Source: Brevibacterium sp. S22
GTDB taxonomy: Bacteria; Actinomycetota; Actinomycetes; Actinomycetales; Brevibacteriaceae
Assembly (NCBI RefSeq): GCF_004745485.1
Contig: NZ_RHFG01000006.1
Location: 108,251-172,250, forward strand
Direction: 5' to 3'
Length of the DNA stretch: 64,000 bases
The notes beneath the pieces are model-generated. The model saw only the letters and a list, made by a program, of their open reading frames with translations. It did no database searches and was not told the DNA's origin. Within the stretch, counting starts at the first letter, position 1, and each line of letters begins with the position of its first letter. Position numbers and translations under genes: made by a program. Below are positions 26,329 through 35,379 of this stretch, piece after piece.

Positions 26329-27267
26329 ATGTCACTCATGCGCAGAACAATTCAGTCACCTGCAGACTTCCAGACGGCCCCCGTCCCTTTCATGAGCAAT
26401 GAGCTCAAAGCGCGGGGGCTGACAGAGTTCGCTTTGCAGGACGGATCTCGGTTCAGACAGGTCTTCCGCGGCGTCTGGATCGAAACAGACCCCACCACTA
26501 TGGTTCTCTGTCCTCCATGGGCCGACCGCAGCTGGCTGGAGCAGCAGACCAAGTTTTCGGCGCTCCGCCTCCTGCACCCGAGTGTCTTCGCCAGTTCCCT
26601 GACAGCGGCCGTGCTCTACGGGCTGCCGCTGCCCAATCGCGTCATGGATGATCACACCCATGTCATCAGCGACGATACCGGTCTTCGTATCCGCCGAGCG
26701 GGTGTGAAACTCCGCCGAAGTACGGGCTTCGACAGCACTCGCTTCTACGAACTGCCGGTCATCTCCGCCACTGACCTGTTCTTCGAACTCGCCCCGCTGC
26801 TCAGCCACAAGGAACTGGTCGCAGCGGGCGACGCTGCCATCAGCCGTCGGAACAGCGGACCGCTCACCAGTCTCGGCCTTCTTCGCGCTCATGCCGAGGC
26901 CAGCAGCTACCTCCGGGCGCGGAAGACGGCGGAGCGAGCGCTGGCGCTGATTCGCGAGTCGGTCGACTCTCCTCGCGAGACGTGGCTGAGGCTGTGGATC
27001 ATCGACAATGGCTTCCCAGAGCCCGTCGTCCATCCGTCAGTAGATTGCACGCTCGTTTCGGCGACTCTGCATCCCGACCTCGGATACCCCGATATCAAGC
27101 TCGCCATCGAATACGAAGGTGACCACCACAGGACTTCGTCCCTCCAGTTCGGTGTGGACATCGAGCGCCGTCAGCTGCTGGAGGCTGAGGGGTGGGTGGT
27201 CCTTCGTGTCTCGAAGCGCACCGACATGGTGACTTTCAAGCAGCTGCTCGCGTCTTACCTCGGTTGA
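26329..27267 (+). CDS. DUF559/Vsr-like nuclease-fold protein with AbiEi-like N-terminal part
   Basis: 312 residues. The N-terminal about 200 residues resemble the winged-helix/AbiEi-antitoxin-like region common in actinobacterial proteins of this type (FRQVFRGVWI, then LTAAVLYGLPLP). The C-terminal about 90 residues look like a restriction-endonuclease-fold domain: DLGYPDIKLAIEYEGDHHR, then D-x2-R and LLEAEGWVVLRVS, as in DUF559 and Vsr-like proteins. ATG 26329 is well supported by GGAGG 6 bp upstream; a longer frame upstream crosses repeats and is not coding. The gene is flanked on both sides by 60-bp palindromes. Its biological role is not established; defence or repair are options. Confidence 0.75.
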   Translation: MSLMRRTIQSPADFQTAPVPFMSNELKARGLTEFALQDGSRFRQVFRGVWIETDPTTMVLCPPWADRSWLEQQTKFSALRLLHPSVFASSLTAAVLYGLPLPNRVMDDHTHVISDDTGLRIRRAGVKLRRSTGFDSTRFYELPVISATDLFFELAPLLSHKELVAAGDAAISRRNSGPLTSLGLLRAHAEASSYLRARKTAERALALIRESVDSPRETWLRLWIIDNGFPEPVVHPSVDCTLVSATLHPDLGYPDIKLAIEYEGDHHRTSSLQFGVDIERRQLLEAEGWVVLRVSKRTDMVTFKQLLASYLG

Positions 27268-27337
27268 TCGCCTCGCCGGGGAGTCTCCATTGCCGCAGTC
27301 CTGCACCAGACGCTCGTCGGCGCCGCGTCTTCAGCGA

Positions 27338-27397
27338 ATTGTCTGGTCGATCCACCGCGTTTTCCATCGGCCGAGCGCGGTGGATCGCCCAAACAAT
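27338..27397. mobile_element. 60-bp palindromic miniature element, copy B
   Basis: ATTGTCTGGTCGATCCACCG (27338-27357) faces its inverse ending GGATCGCCCAAACAAT (27382-27397); pairing extends outward to TCAGCG/CGCTGA. Same ends and nearly the same length as copy A. It lies between two convergent genes and, as RNA, would form a long hairpin able to act as a bidirectional terminator. Confidence 0.6.
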
Positions 27398-27412
27398 CGC
27401 TGACAGCAGGTC

Positions 27413-29419
27413 TCAGGCGCCACGGAGGTCGAGGTTGAGGTCGTCCGGTGCCGAGTCCACGAGGTCGACGGGGATGCCCCAGTCCTGCTGGTAGAGGTGG
27501 CAGGCGGCGTGCAGTGGGATCTCTCCCCCGGGCTCGCCATCGCAGGCAGCGGCCCGCGCAGTCACGTGCAGCACTCCCTCGTTGAGCTCAGGGTTGATGA
27601 CGATATCGCGACTCAGCCCCTCGGCTCCGCCCTCACCGGAGACGATGAGCTCTGGCGGTGTCGCGGACACCTGCAGGAACGTCGGGTCGCCCCACCGGTC
27701 GTCGAGCTTCTGACCTGCGGGAACAGTGAAGTTCACGGTCAGCGACACCGGACCTGAGGCGATCTCGGTCGATGGGCGCTTCGTCGTCAGTGCGCCTTCG
27801 TCGACCCTCTGTGCATCCTTGGGCAGCTTCACCCGGGTCAGCGCGTGCGCGGCGGACTCCACGACGAGGAGTTCGGCTTCGCCTGCGATCTGTGTGGGTG
27901 TCTCGTCGGCGGCGCCCGATGCGGAGTCGACGACGAGGATGTCCGAGGGTTCGCGCAGGCCGCGCGCCAGAGTCGTGACTTCCTCGGTCGTCGGGTCGAA
28001 GCGGCGGATCGCACCGTTGTAGGTGTCTGCGATCGCAATCGATCCATCGGGCAGGGTGCGCACACCCAGCGGGTGCTGCAGGCGCGCCTCGGCGGCTGGT
28101 CCATCACGGAAGCCGAAGTCGAAGAGTCCGACCCCCACCAGCGTGGAGACCTCGCCGGTGGCAGGGTCGAGGCGACGGATCGCTGAGGTCTCGGAATCGG
28201 CGACGAACACCTCCCCCTCGGGTCCGAGGTCGAGACCGGAGGACTGGGCGAACCACGCAGTCTCTCCGTCGCCGTCGACCAGGCCTTCGTTCATCGTGCC
28301 CGACAGGATCCGGATCGTACCGTCCTTCGGATCGAATGACCAGATGGTGTGGTTGCCTGCCATCGCCACGACCACCTCGGCGGTGGAGGGGACGAAGAGG
28401 ACATCCCACGGCGAGGACAGCTTCACATCGCGCGCGGGTCCGTCGTATCGTCCCAGCTCACCGGGCTTGCCGCGGACATTGTCGATGGCGCCGACCATGT
28501 GCTGCTGACCGGTGCCGGCGATCGTCGTGACCGTTTCGGCCTCGAGGTCGATCCCGCGCAGGGTGTGGTTGACGGTGTCAGCGACGACGAGCTGGTAGCC
28601 GACTTCGGCTGCCAGGTCGGCAGGCAGCACAGTGATGCCGCCGGGTTCGCTGAAGCTCGCCGAGGCGAAGTCGCCGTCATCGGATCCGCGAACGCCTGTG
28701 CCGATGCGGCGGATGATCGTGGCCGCATCGTCGTCGTATTCGACGAGGCTGTGGTGTCCGGAATCGGCGACGATGAGGTGGCCCGAGGGCAGGCGCGTGG
28801 CCTTGCCGGGGTAGAACAGGTCGGTCTCCGGGGCCGGTGGAGGGACGTAGGGTCCGTCGCCGGAATGGAGGGTGCCCTTGGCCGAGTGCTCTTCGATGAG
28901 ACCTTCGATGATCTCGGTGAGTCCGGCCGCATGGCCCTCGCCGGACATGGTGGCCACGAGGTAGCCCTCGGGGTCGATGACGGCCAGCGTCGGCCAGGCG
29001 CGGGCGGTGTAGGCCTGCCAGGTGACGAGGTCGGGGTCGTCGAGGACGAGGTGTTCGACCTGGTAGCGCTCCACGGCCTGATCGACGGCCTCGACGGTGC
29101 GTTCGAACTCGAACTTCGGCGAGTGGACGCCGATGATGACGAGCTCACGCGCGTACTTCTCCTCCAGCGGGCGCAGCTCGTCGAGGACGTGGAGGCAGTT
29201 GATGCAGCAGAATGTCCAGAAGTCGAGCAGGACGACCTTTCCCCGCAGATCGGCCAAGGTCAGGTCCTTGCCGCCGGAGTTCATCCACCGACGACCGATG
29301 AGTTCAGGCGCACGGACCTTGATGTCCCGCGCCGAGGATGAGGATGCGACCGTCGCCGAGGTGGCCGCAGGCTCAGCGGCGGGAGCGGGGACGGTGGATT
29401 CTTCCGGGCTGGTGTTCAT
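27413..29419 (-). CDS. Thioredoxin-like/NHL-repeat protein (NHLRC2-type)
   Basis: A 668-residue protein: an Ala/Ser-rich N-terminal 30 residues, a thioredoxin/TlpA-like domain (about 35-180) with active site FCCINCLH, then NHL repeats forming a beta-propeller (about 200-520; phrases such as LIVADSGHHSLVEY and IAIADTYNGAIRRFD), and a C-terminal beta domain with further cysteines (ACDGEP, HAACHLYQ). This domain order matches the widely conserved NHLRC2 family. No signal peptide, so probably cytoplasmic redox or structural function. Convergent with the DUF559-type gene. Confidence 0.88.
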   Translation of the reverse strand: MNTSPEESTVPAPAAEPAATSATVASSSSARDIKVRAPELIGRRWMNSGGKDLTLADLRGKVVLLDFWTFCCINCLHVLDELRPLEEKYARELVIIGVHSPKFEFERTVEAVDQAVERYQVEHLVLDDPDLVTWQAYTARAWPTLAVIDPEGYLVATMSGEGHAAGLTEIIEGLIEEHSAKGTLHSGDGPYVPPPAPETDLFYPGKATRLPSGHLIVADSGHHSLVEYDDDAATIIRRIGTGVRGSDDGDFASASFSEPGGITVLPADLAAEVGYQLVVADTVNHTLRGIDLEAETVTTIAGTGQQHMVGAIDNVRGKPGELGRYDGPARDVKLSSPWDVLFVPSTAEVVVAMAGNHTIWSFDPKDGTIRILSGTMNEGLVDGDGETAWFAQSSGLDLGPEGEVFVADSETSAIRRLDPATGEVSTLVGVGLFDFGFRDGPAAEARLQHPLGVRTLPDGSIAIADTYNGAIRRFDPTTEEVTTLARGLREPSDILVVDSASGAADETPTQIAGEAELLVVESAAHALTRVKLPKDAQRVDEGALTTKRPSTEIASGPVSLTVNFTVPAGQKLDDRWGDPTFLQVSATPPELIVSGEGGAEGLSRDIVINPELNEGVLHVTARAAACDGEPGGEIPLHAACHLYQQDWGIPVDLVDSAPDDLNLDLRGA

Positions 29420-29624
29420 GCCTCAATGATCGCAGATCCTCATGCCTTGCGGCCGGGCCGGTGTCATGATGTGACCGGCCCCTCGTCCCTGTGGTCACGC
29501 GGGAGCCTGCGTTCGCACGGGGAGTCTGCGTGCGGGCGGCAGCCATCGCGCGGGGCAGCCGCACGGAGTCTGCGTGCGAACGGCAGTCGGCAGGCGGGCA
29601 GTGTGCGCTCACGCGCAGGAGCAG

Positions 29625-30434
29625 TCACACCGGGATGAGGATCGGGTGGTCGATTCCCTCCGGCTGCACACGGCGCACGGACTGCCCGTAGACCACCTCG
29701 ACGAGGGATTCCGTCAGTGCCTGAGCGGGTTTGCCGTCGGCGACGAGCCTCCCGCCTCCGAATACGAGGACACGGTCGGAGTAGCGCAGAGCGAGATTGA
29801 GGTCGTGGAGGACGACGACGATAGCGGCCCCATCACCGCGCAGCTGGCGCACCGATCTCAAGAGAGATTCCTGATGCTTGAGGTCGAGAGCGGCGGTGGG
29901 TTCGTCGAGGAAGACGATCGGGGTGGTCTGCACCTTCGTCCGCGCAAAGGACACCCGTGCGGCCTCTCCGCCGGAGAGCGTCGTGATGTCACGGGCCTCG
30001 AAGCCGCGGAGATCGCCGTCGGCGATCGCCTCGGCGACGAGCGCAGCATCACGGTCGGCGTCGACATCCCAGGGCAGGCGTCCCATCTGCACGGCTTCAT
30101 CGACGCTGAAGGCGAAGTTCGAGCTGTTGTGCTGGAGCATCACCGACCGGATGCGAGCCAACGGTCCGGATTTCCACTTCCCCACCTCGGTGCCGGCGAT
30201 CTCCACCGACCCACGCGACGGGGGCACGTCCCCGGCCAACAGCGAGAGCATCGTCGATTTGCCGGCGCCGTTGGGTCCGACGAGGGCGACGACCTCACCC
30301 CCGTGCAGGTCGAAGGAGACCTCGGAGACGAGTTCCCGACCGTCGACGGCGAAGGTCACCTCATGGGCGCGCACCACCGCCTCGGCGGGAGTCTGACTGG
30401 TCTGATCCGTGCTCTCTGGCACCTCTCTCACCAT
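29625..30434 (-). CDS. hmuV: Heme/siderophore ABC transporter ATPase (HmuV-like)
   Basis: A 269-residue ABC ATPase with intact Walker A (GPNGAGKST), Q-loop (LQHNSS), signature LSGGEAARV, Walker B VFLDEPTAALD and switch His VVVLHDLN. It couples ATP hydrolysis to the membrane subunit HmuU, whose stop overlaps this start by 7 bp. Last gene of hmuTUV, iron-regulated through the DtxR box upstream of hmuT. The 3' gap (29430-29624) toward the thioredoxin-NHL gene contains loosely repeated GGAGTCTGCGTGCG phrases. Confidence 0.92.
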   Translation of the reverse strand: MVREVPESTDQTSQTPAEAVVRAHEVTFAVDGRELVSEVSFDLHGGEVVALVGPNGAGKSTMLSLLAGDVPPSRGSVEIAGTEVGKWKSGPLARIRSVMLQHNSSNFAFSVDEAVQMGRLPWDVDADRDAALVAEAIADGDLRGFEARDITTLSGGEAARVSFARTKVQTTPIVFLDEPTAALDLKHQESLLRSVRQLRGDGAAIVVVLHDLNLALRYSDRVLVFGGGRLVADGKPAQALTESLVEVVYGQSVRRVQPEGIDHPILIPV

Positions 30435-31540
30435 GAGCTCTTCCTCATCCGCACGACCAGGAACAGGAAGAAGGGCGCCCCGACGGCGGCCGTGAAGAGA
30501 CCGATCGGAACCTCGGAAGGCGGGGCCACGACGCGGGAGGCGCAGTCGGCGGCGACGATGAGGATTGCGCCGGCGATCGCCGAGATCGGCAGCAGACCGC
30601 GATGACCCGGGCCGATGACGATGCGCACGATGTGCGGGACGACGAGGCCGACGAAGCCGATGGCGCCGGCGAAGGCCACGGCCGCGCCGGTGAGCAGCGC
30701 GGTGGCGATGATGATGATCAGCCGGCTGCGTTTGACGTTGAGCCCGAGGTGCTGGGCTTCGCGCTCGCCGAGGGTGAGCACATCGAGGGTGCGGGCGTTG
30801 AGCAGCACGATGACGAGGCCCGCGACGAAGACGGGCAGGGTCGCCCAGAACTGCGGCCAGATCACCTTCGCCAGCGACCCCATCTGCCAGAACGTCAGGG
30901 TCTGGAGCTGTTGGTCATCGGCGATGAAGGTGAAGAATCCCGTCAGCGCCTGGCAACCGGACCCGACCGCGATGCCGACGAGCAGCATCCGCGAGGTCCC
31001 GGTGTTCCGCCCGGGGCGCGCGAGGACGTAGATGAGTCCGGTCACCGCCAGGCCCGCGAGGAACGCCCCCAGCGGCAGGAGCCAAGTGATGCTGCCGCCG
31101 GCGAGCACGATGACGCCGACAGCACCGGCCGAGGCTCCGCCGCTGACGCCGATGATGCCCGGATCGGCCAGAGGATTGTTGAACAGGCTCTGCAGCGCGG
31201 CTCCGGAGATCGCGAGCGCGGCTCCGACGAGCACGCCCATGAGGACGCGGGGAATGCGCAGCTGCCACACCACGGAGACGTCGCGCTGGCTCATCCCTGA
31301 ACCGTCGCCCAGTCCCAACTGCGTCCAGACGATGCGGGTGACGTCGCCGAGCGGAATCCGCAGCGGTCCGACCGAGGCAGAGACGACCATGAGCAGGACG
31401 AGGACCGCGAGTCCGACGACCACACAGGTCAGCAGCGGAAGTCTCCTGATGCTGTGCCGTCTCTCCGCCTTCGCTGCGGCCCTGCTCGTCGCCGGTGCCG
31501 ACACTGGCATCTGGGATTGGTTGAGGACCTTCGATGTCAC
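30428..31540 (-). CDS. hmuU: Heme/siderophore ABC transporter permease (HmuU, FecCD family)
   Basis: 370 residues, about ten transmembrane helices after a basic N-terminal tail of 35 residues. FecCD family marks are clear: LRIPRVLMGVLVGAALAISG, NNPLADPGIIGVSGGAS and GFVGLVVPHIVR. The start is GTG 31540, overlapping the hmuT stop (GTGA). Works with hmuT and hmuV. Confidence 0.93.
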   Translation of the reverse strand: MTSKVLNQSQMPVSAPATSRAAAKAERRHSIRRLPLLTCVVVGLAVLVLLMVVSASVGPLRIPLGDVTRIVWTQLGLGDGSGMSQRDVSVVWQLRIPRVLMGVLVGAALAISGAALQSLFNNPLADPGIIGVSGGASAGAVGVIVLAGGSITWLLPLGAFLAGLAVTGLIYVLARPGRNTGTSRMLLVGIAVGSGCQALTGFFTFIADDQQLQTLTFWQMGSLAKVIWPQFWATLPVFVAGLVIVLLNARTLDVLTLGEREAQHLGLNVKRSRLIIIIATALLTGAAVAFAGAIGFVGLVVPHIVRIVIGPGHRGLLPISAIAGAILIVAADCASRVVAPPSEVPIGLFTAAVGAPFFLFLVVRMRKSSW

Positions 31541-32568
31541 GAGAGCTGCGCGACCGCCTCGGCGAGGGCCTGCGCACCGACCCCGATCTCAGGGCTCGAG
31601 TACTTCAGCTGGGCGTCGGGCATGACGAAGATCGACGAGTTCTGGCCGGCAGGAGTCTGGTCGAGCGTCGGGAACGCCTTCCACAGGCCGTCTTCGCCGC
31701 CCCACTTCTCGTAGTCCGATTCGGCCATGACGATGACGTCCGGCGCCGAGGCGACGATGCCCTCATTGCTGAACTCGCGGGAGTACCCGCGCAGCTTGGA
31801 TTCGGCGCCCACACTCGTGTAGCCGAGGGTTTCGATCATCTCGTTGCCGGGGGTTCCGGTGCCGGCAACCGCATTCTGACCGCCCGCACCGGTGGCCGTG
31901 ACCTCGATGATCGAGAGATTCTTCGACCCGGTCTCCTCGGCCGTCTTCGCCGCGTCGGCGAGCTGGTCGTCGACCGTCTTCGCGAGCTCCACTCCGGCAT
32001 CCTTCGCACCGACGTACTCGGCGACGGCCTTGAGCTTCTCACCCTGCGACTGCTGGTCGTCCATGACGACCGCGTCGGTCCCGGCGTCGCGGAACTGTCC
32101 GGCCACATCGCCGTGGCGTTTGACGTTGTCGCCGATGAAGAGCGAGCCGTCCATCGCCAGCAGACCCTCGACGCCGGTGCTCTTGCCGAATTCGAAGTGC
32201 TCCGGGGCGTCCTTGGCTTCGGGAGAGACGGCGTCCTCGGGAGCGGCCGCGATCTTGTCGGCCAGGCCGAGCGCACCCAGCGTCGATGCGACGCCGTCAC
32301 CGGCGACGATGATCTTGTCGATGTCCTTGACCTCGACGTCGGTGCCGGTGCCGTCTTCGACCTCGCCGGGCAGCTTCGGCTTCGCTTCGATCGCGGAGAA
32401 GTCGCTCTTCCCTGAGATCTGCTTCCAGCCCTCCGGAAGCGGCACGGAGAGTTCGGAACCCGAGCCCTGGTCGGAAGCGGAGTCATCCGCGACTCCGGAG
32501 GTCGACCCTCCGCATCCGACGAGTGCCAAGGCGCAGGCGGCGCCGATGAACGGCAGGACTTTTCTCAT
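31537..32568 (-). CDS. hmuT: Heme/siderophore-binding lipoprotein (HmuT-like)
   Basis: 343-residue substrate-binding lipoprotein: signal peptide with LVGC lipobox, then a two-lobe periplasmic-binding fold of the helical-backbone cluster A type (VAGDGVASTLGALGLADKI, EGLLAMDGSLFIGD, PDVIVMAESDYE). In hmuTUV systems the ligand is heme, but the neighbouring esterase raises the possibility of a ferric siderophore. First gene of the operon; a DtxR-type box lies 91 bp upstream. Confidence 0.88.
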   Translation of the reverse strand: MRKVLPFIGAACALALVGCGGSTSGVADDSASDQGSGSELSVPLPEGWKQISGKSDFSAIEAKPKLPGEVEDGTGTDVEVKDIDKIIVAGDGVASTLGALGLADKIAAAPEDAVSPEAKDAPEHFEFGKSTGVEGLLAMDGSLFIGDNVKRHGDVAGQFRDAGTDAVVMDDQQSQGEKLKAVAEYVGAKDAGVELAKTVDDQLADAAKTAEETGSKNLSIIEVTATGAGGQNAVAGTGTPGNEMIETLGYTSVGAESKLRGYSREFSNEGIVASAPDVIVMAESDYEKWGGEDGLWKAFPTLDQTPAGQNSSIFVMPDAQLKYSSPEIGVGAQALAEAVAQLS

Positions 32569-32658
32569 AGCTCTCCTAGAGGCGGTGCGGCGGCCGAGGG
32601 GCTGCGGCCGAAGTCGACGTGGCGTTCGAGGTCGGCGGGCCGGAATTCTCTCCGGCTG

Positions 32659-32677
32659 ATTGGTGAGCCTAACCTAA
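32659..32677. promoter_or_regulatory. DtxR/IdeR iron box
   Basis: The 19-mer here matches the actinobacterial DtxR/IdeR consensus TTAGGTTAGSCTAACCTAA at 16 positions; its right half, CCTAACCTAA, is perfect. It lies between hmuT and the divergent esterase gene, so iron-loaded repressor could silence both. Confidence 0.8.
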
Positions 32678-32826
32678 TCGCATAGACTAGCAATGCTGTC
32701 AGTCGGCTTGTCCAATTGACTTGTCCGACTGTCCGATATGCGATATTCCTCGCCCGTGGTGGGACTCTGTGCCTCGCTGCGGGACGAGGCCTGTCGCCTC
32801 ACCATCCGACCTGCAAGGATCACGAC

Positions 32827-34155
32827 GTGCGCTTCATCGACATCCTGGATGACTTCTCCGCTTCTGCCGCCGAGGAGTCCGGCAGTGCGGGCGATCACGA
32901 ACGCCGGTTCTGGGATGAGATCACCATGCGGGGCACGCCTCTGGTCGACCCGTGCCCCGCGGATCCGGATCTGCGTGATGTCACATTTCTCTATCGGGCC
33001 GCCGATGCGCAGGTCCGCAGCGTCCGGCTCGTGGCGAACCGGGTCACCGACAAGGATCGGCAGGCAGCGGGCATCATGTCCCGAGTCCCGGGCACCGGCA
33101 TCTGGGGTGTGACGCTGCGCCTTCCGGCCGCCCTGCGCTGCTCGTACGGCTTCAGTCCCTCATATGAGGAGGTCGCCCCGCCCCTGGGCGGTCCGGGTCG
33201 GCCGGGGCCCCCTGTGCTCGTCGACCCGTTCAACCCCGATCCTCCGCTCACCCGACCGGATCAGCCAGGTACCGGTGAGGGCTCATCTGTGTTCTCCGGA
33301 CCGCTCGCTTCCGATCACAGCATGTGGCGGCTCGGCGGGACGCGAGTCGCTTCCGCTTCGCGGGGCGCTGTCACGGGCACTCCCGTCGAGACCGGTGGGA
33401 CCCGCCTCGGCGAGGATCCCGGGGTACATCTCGCTGCGCCGACCCTTATGATCTCGGCCGACCGTGAGATCGGCGGCGGGACATACCCGGTGCGGGCGTC
33501 TCTGCCGAGTACACCCGCGGCCGGAATCCTCGTTCTCTTCGACGGCAGGCAGTGGTTCGACCACCTCGGCGTCGAACTGGCCGTGGAGGCCGCCGGGCTT
33601 CCCGGACTCATCGTCATCGGCATCGGCACATACACGACGGCCGAGCGGATACTCACCCTGGCCGGCAACGAACAGTTCCTTCGCAGCGTCGCCGCAGACC
33701 TCGTTCCCGAAATCGAAGCCGAAGCGGCCGTGTGGGGCTCCGCACTGCCCGCGGGCGCGCGTCGGATCATCGGCGGGCAGAGCCTCGGCGGCCTCGCGGC
33801 CCTGCACATGACTCAGACGTGTCCAGGGGCTTTCGACACGGTACTCGCCCACTCCCCCTCGCTGTGGTGGAGCCCCGGTGGGACCGCGACTCCGGCGGAC
33901 CTGGCGAGCATCGATGGGGACGACTGGACCACCAGACGGTTTCTGGAACCGGGTGTCGGAGCGGGCACCCAGGAGTTCCATCTCGCCGTGGGCCGCCGGG
34001 AGGGACCCATGGTCGACCGTGCCCGTCGGCTGACCGAGGTGCTCGACGGTCTCGGGCACTCCAGTTCGCTGTCGGTCTACGAAGGTGGGCACGACTTCGC
34101 CTGCTGGCGCGGAGCGCTCATCGACGGACTCCGGGCGGTGTTCGCACAGGCGTGA
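32827..34155 (+). CDS. Enterochelin-esterase-like (Fes) protein
   Basis: 442 residues with the Fes layout: N-terminal beta domain (about 1-130) with YGFSPSYEE-type core, then an esterase-D-like alpha/beta-hydrolase domain (about 215-442). Nucleophile Ser in GGQSLGGLAAL (about 319) and His in GGHDFACW (about 422) are present. Such enzymes hydrolyse imported ferric-catecholate siderophores to release iron. Start is GTG 32827 with AAGGA 7 bp upstream. Divergent from hmuTUV across a DtxR box, so likely iron-repressed. A Gly/Pro-rich, poorly conserved linker fills residues 115-200. Confidence 0.88.
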   Translation: MRFIDILDDFSASAAEESGSAGDHERRFWDEITMRGTPLVDPCPADPDLRDVTFLYRAADAQVRSVRLVANRVTDKDRQAAGIMSRVPGTGIWGVTLRLPAALRCSYGFSPSYEEVAPPLGGPGRPGPPVLVDPFNPDPPLTRPDQPGTGEGSSVFSGPLASDHSMWRLGGTRVASASRGAVTGTPVETGGTRLGEDPGVHLAAPTLMISADREIGGGTYPVRASLPSTPAAGILVLFDGRQWFDHLGVELAVEAAGLPGLIVIGIGTYTTAERILTLAGNEQFLRSVAADLVPEIEAEAAVWGSALPAGARRIIGGQSLGGLAALHMTQTCPGAFDTVLAHSPSLWWSPGGTATPADLASIDGDDWTTRRFLEPGVGAGTQEFHLAVGRREGPMVDRARRLTEVLDGLGHSSSLSVYEGGHDFACWRGALIDGLRAVFAQA

Positions 34156-34306
34156 GAAGGGGCAGGACTTCACAGTCGGCTCCTCGCAGGTGCGCGCGTC
34201 GCAGGTGGCCGCTCGTCGGGCGGAGGCGTCGCCGGCGGGCGTGCCAGCTCAGGCCGGGTGCGCCTCACGAGCAGTCGCGGGCAGGGTCGCCTCGGTCGCC
34301 TGCGGC

Positions 34307-35047
34307 TCAGGAGTAGTCGCGGGCGCCGAAGATGCTCGATCCGACGCGGACCGTCGTCGCACCTTCGGCGATGGCGAGCTCGAAGTCATTGCTCATGCCC
34401 ATCGACAGCTCAGTCGCCTCGGCGGGCATGACCCCGGATCCACGCAGCTTCTCGCTGAGTCCGCGCAGGTCGGAGTAGCTGGGGCGGATCTCTTCGGGGC
34501 TGCTGCCGGGCAGGCCGATGGTCATGAGCCCGCGCAGTCGCATTCTGCCGAGTTCACGGGTTGCTGTGATGAGCTCCTCGGCGTCTTCGGGGTCGACGCC
34601 GAATTTCGAGTCCTCGCGGGAGGTGTTGACTTGGATGAAGTAGTCGACGGTCTCGTTGAGGACATCGAGGCGATTGTTGATCTTCTCGGCGAGCGCGAGG
34701 TTGTCGACGGACTGGATGCACTGCGCATGACGCAGGGTGTGGTTGACCTTGTTGCGCTGCAGGGGCCCGATGAGATGTGTTTCGGGGTTGAGGTCGGTGA
34801 GCGCCTCGGCCTTGCCGACGATCTCCTGCACCTTGTTCTCGCCGATGAGGGTGAACCCGTGCTCGAGGGCGACGCGGATCTTCTCTGCCGGCTGCGTCTT
34901 CGTGGCCAGCAGCACGCGCACATCGTCACTGCTGCGACCGCTCGACTCGGCGGCGGCACGGGAACGGTCGGCCACCTCGTCGAGGTTGCCGGTGATGGCG
35001 GAGATGTCATCAGGGGTCAGGGAGGAAGGCGAATCAGGCGTACTCAT
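34307..35047 (-). CDS. yggS: PLP homeostasis protein (YggS/PROSC family)
   Basis: 246 residues, single-domain alanine-racemase-like TIM barrel. PLP lysine K50 in LLATKTQP; GENKVQE, HLIGPLQRNK, SVDN, QVNTSRE, SMGMSNDFE and VRVGSSIFG are all family landmarks. It buffers pyridoxal phosphate and affects amino-acid metabolism; no enzymatic reaction is known. In many actinobacteria it sits by ftsZ/sepF; here it stands alone between the esterase and mmsB. Confidence 0.93.
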   Translation of the reverse strand: MSTPDSPSSLTPDDISAITGNLDEVADRSRAAAESSGRSSDDVRVLLATKTQPAEKIRVALEHGFTLIGENKVQEIVGKAEALTDLNPETHLIGPLQRNKVNHTLRHAQCIQSVDNLALAEKINNRLDVLNETVDYFIQVNTSREDSKFGVDPEDAEELITATRELGRMRLRGLMTIGLPGSSPEEIRPSYSDLRGLSEKLRGSGVMPAEATELSMGMSNDFELAIAEGATTVRVGSSIFGARDYS

Positions 35048-35175
35048 GCCTCCAGTCTTACATGAGCCACGGGAAGTTTCAGGTCACCGAGGATGCCTGG
35101 ACAGCCGGGCCCTCGGACTCTGAGATGGCGGGTTCAGGCGGCGGGGCCCTGACCCCTCGGCCGGTCAAGTGCCTG

Positions 35176-35243
35176 ACCTGTCGGTCGGCCGGTTCCCAGG
35201 CCTGTCAGTCAGCCGGTTCCTGGGCCTGTCGGCCGGCTCCCAG
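35176..35243. repeat. 24-bp degenerate tandem repeat, three copies
   Basis: Units of the type CCTGTCGGTCGGCCGGTTCC-CAGG start near 35177, 35201 and 35225. They lie in the 332-bp gap 35048-35379 between mmsB (3' end) and yggS (5' end); the remainder of the gap shows nothing recognisable. Confidence 0.75.
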
Positions 35244-35379
35244 AAGCGAGCTGCGGACGGCCTGTGTCGAGATCATCTGGATTTCTCGACGCGGATCGTC
35301 CGCAGTTCGGTGCCGCCTCGGCGCTGGTGTCGGTGCCTGCCACGGCCGGCGCAGCCTCAGCTCAGCGCTAGCCAAATCC

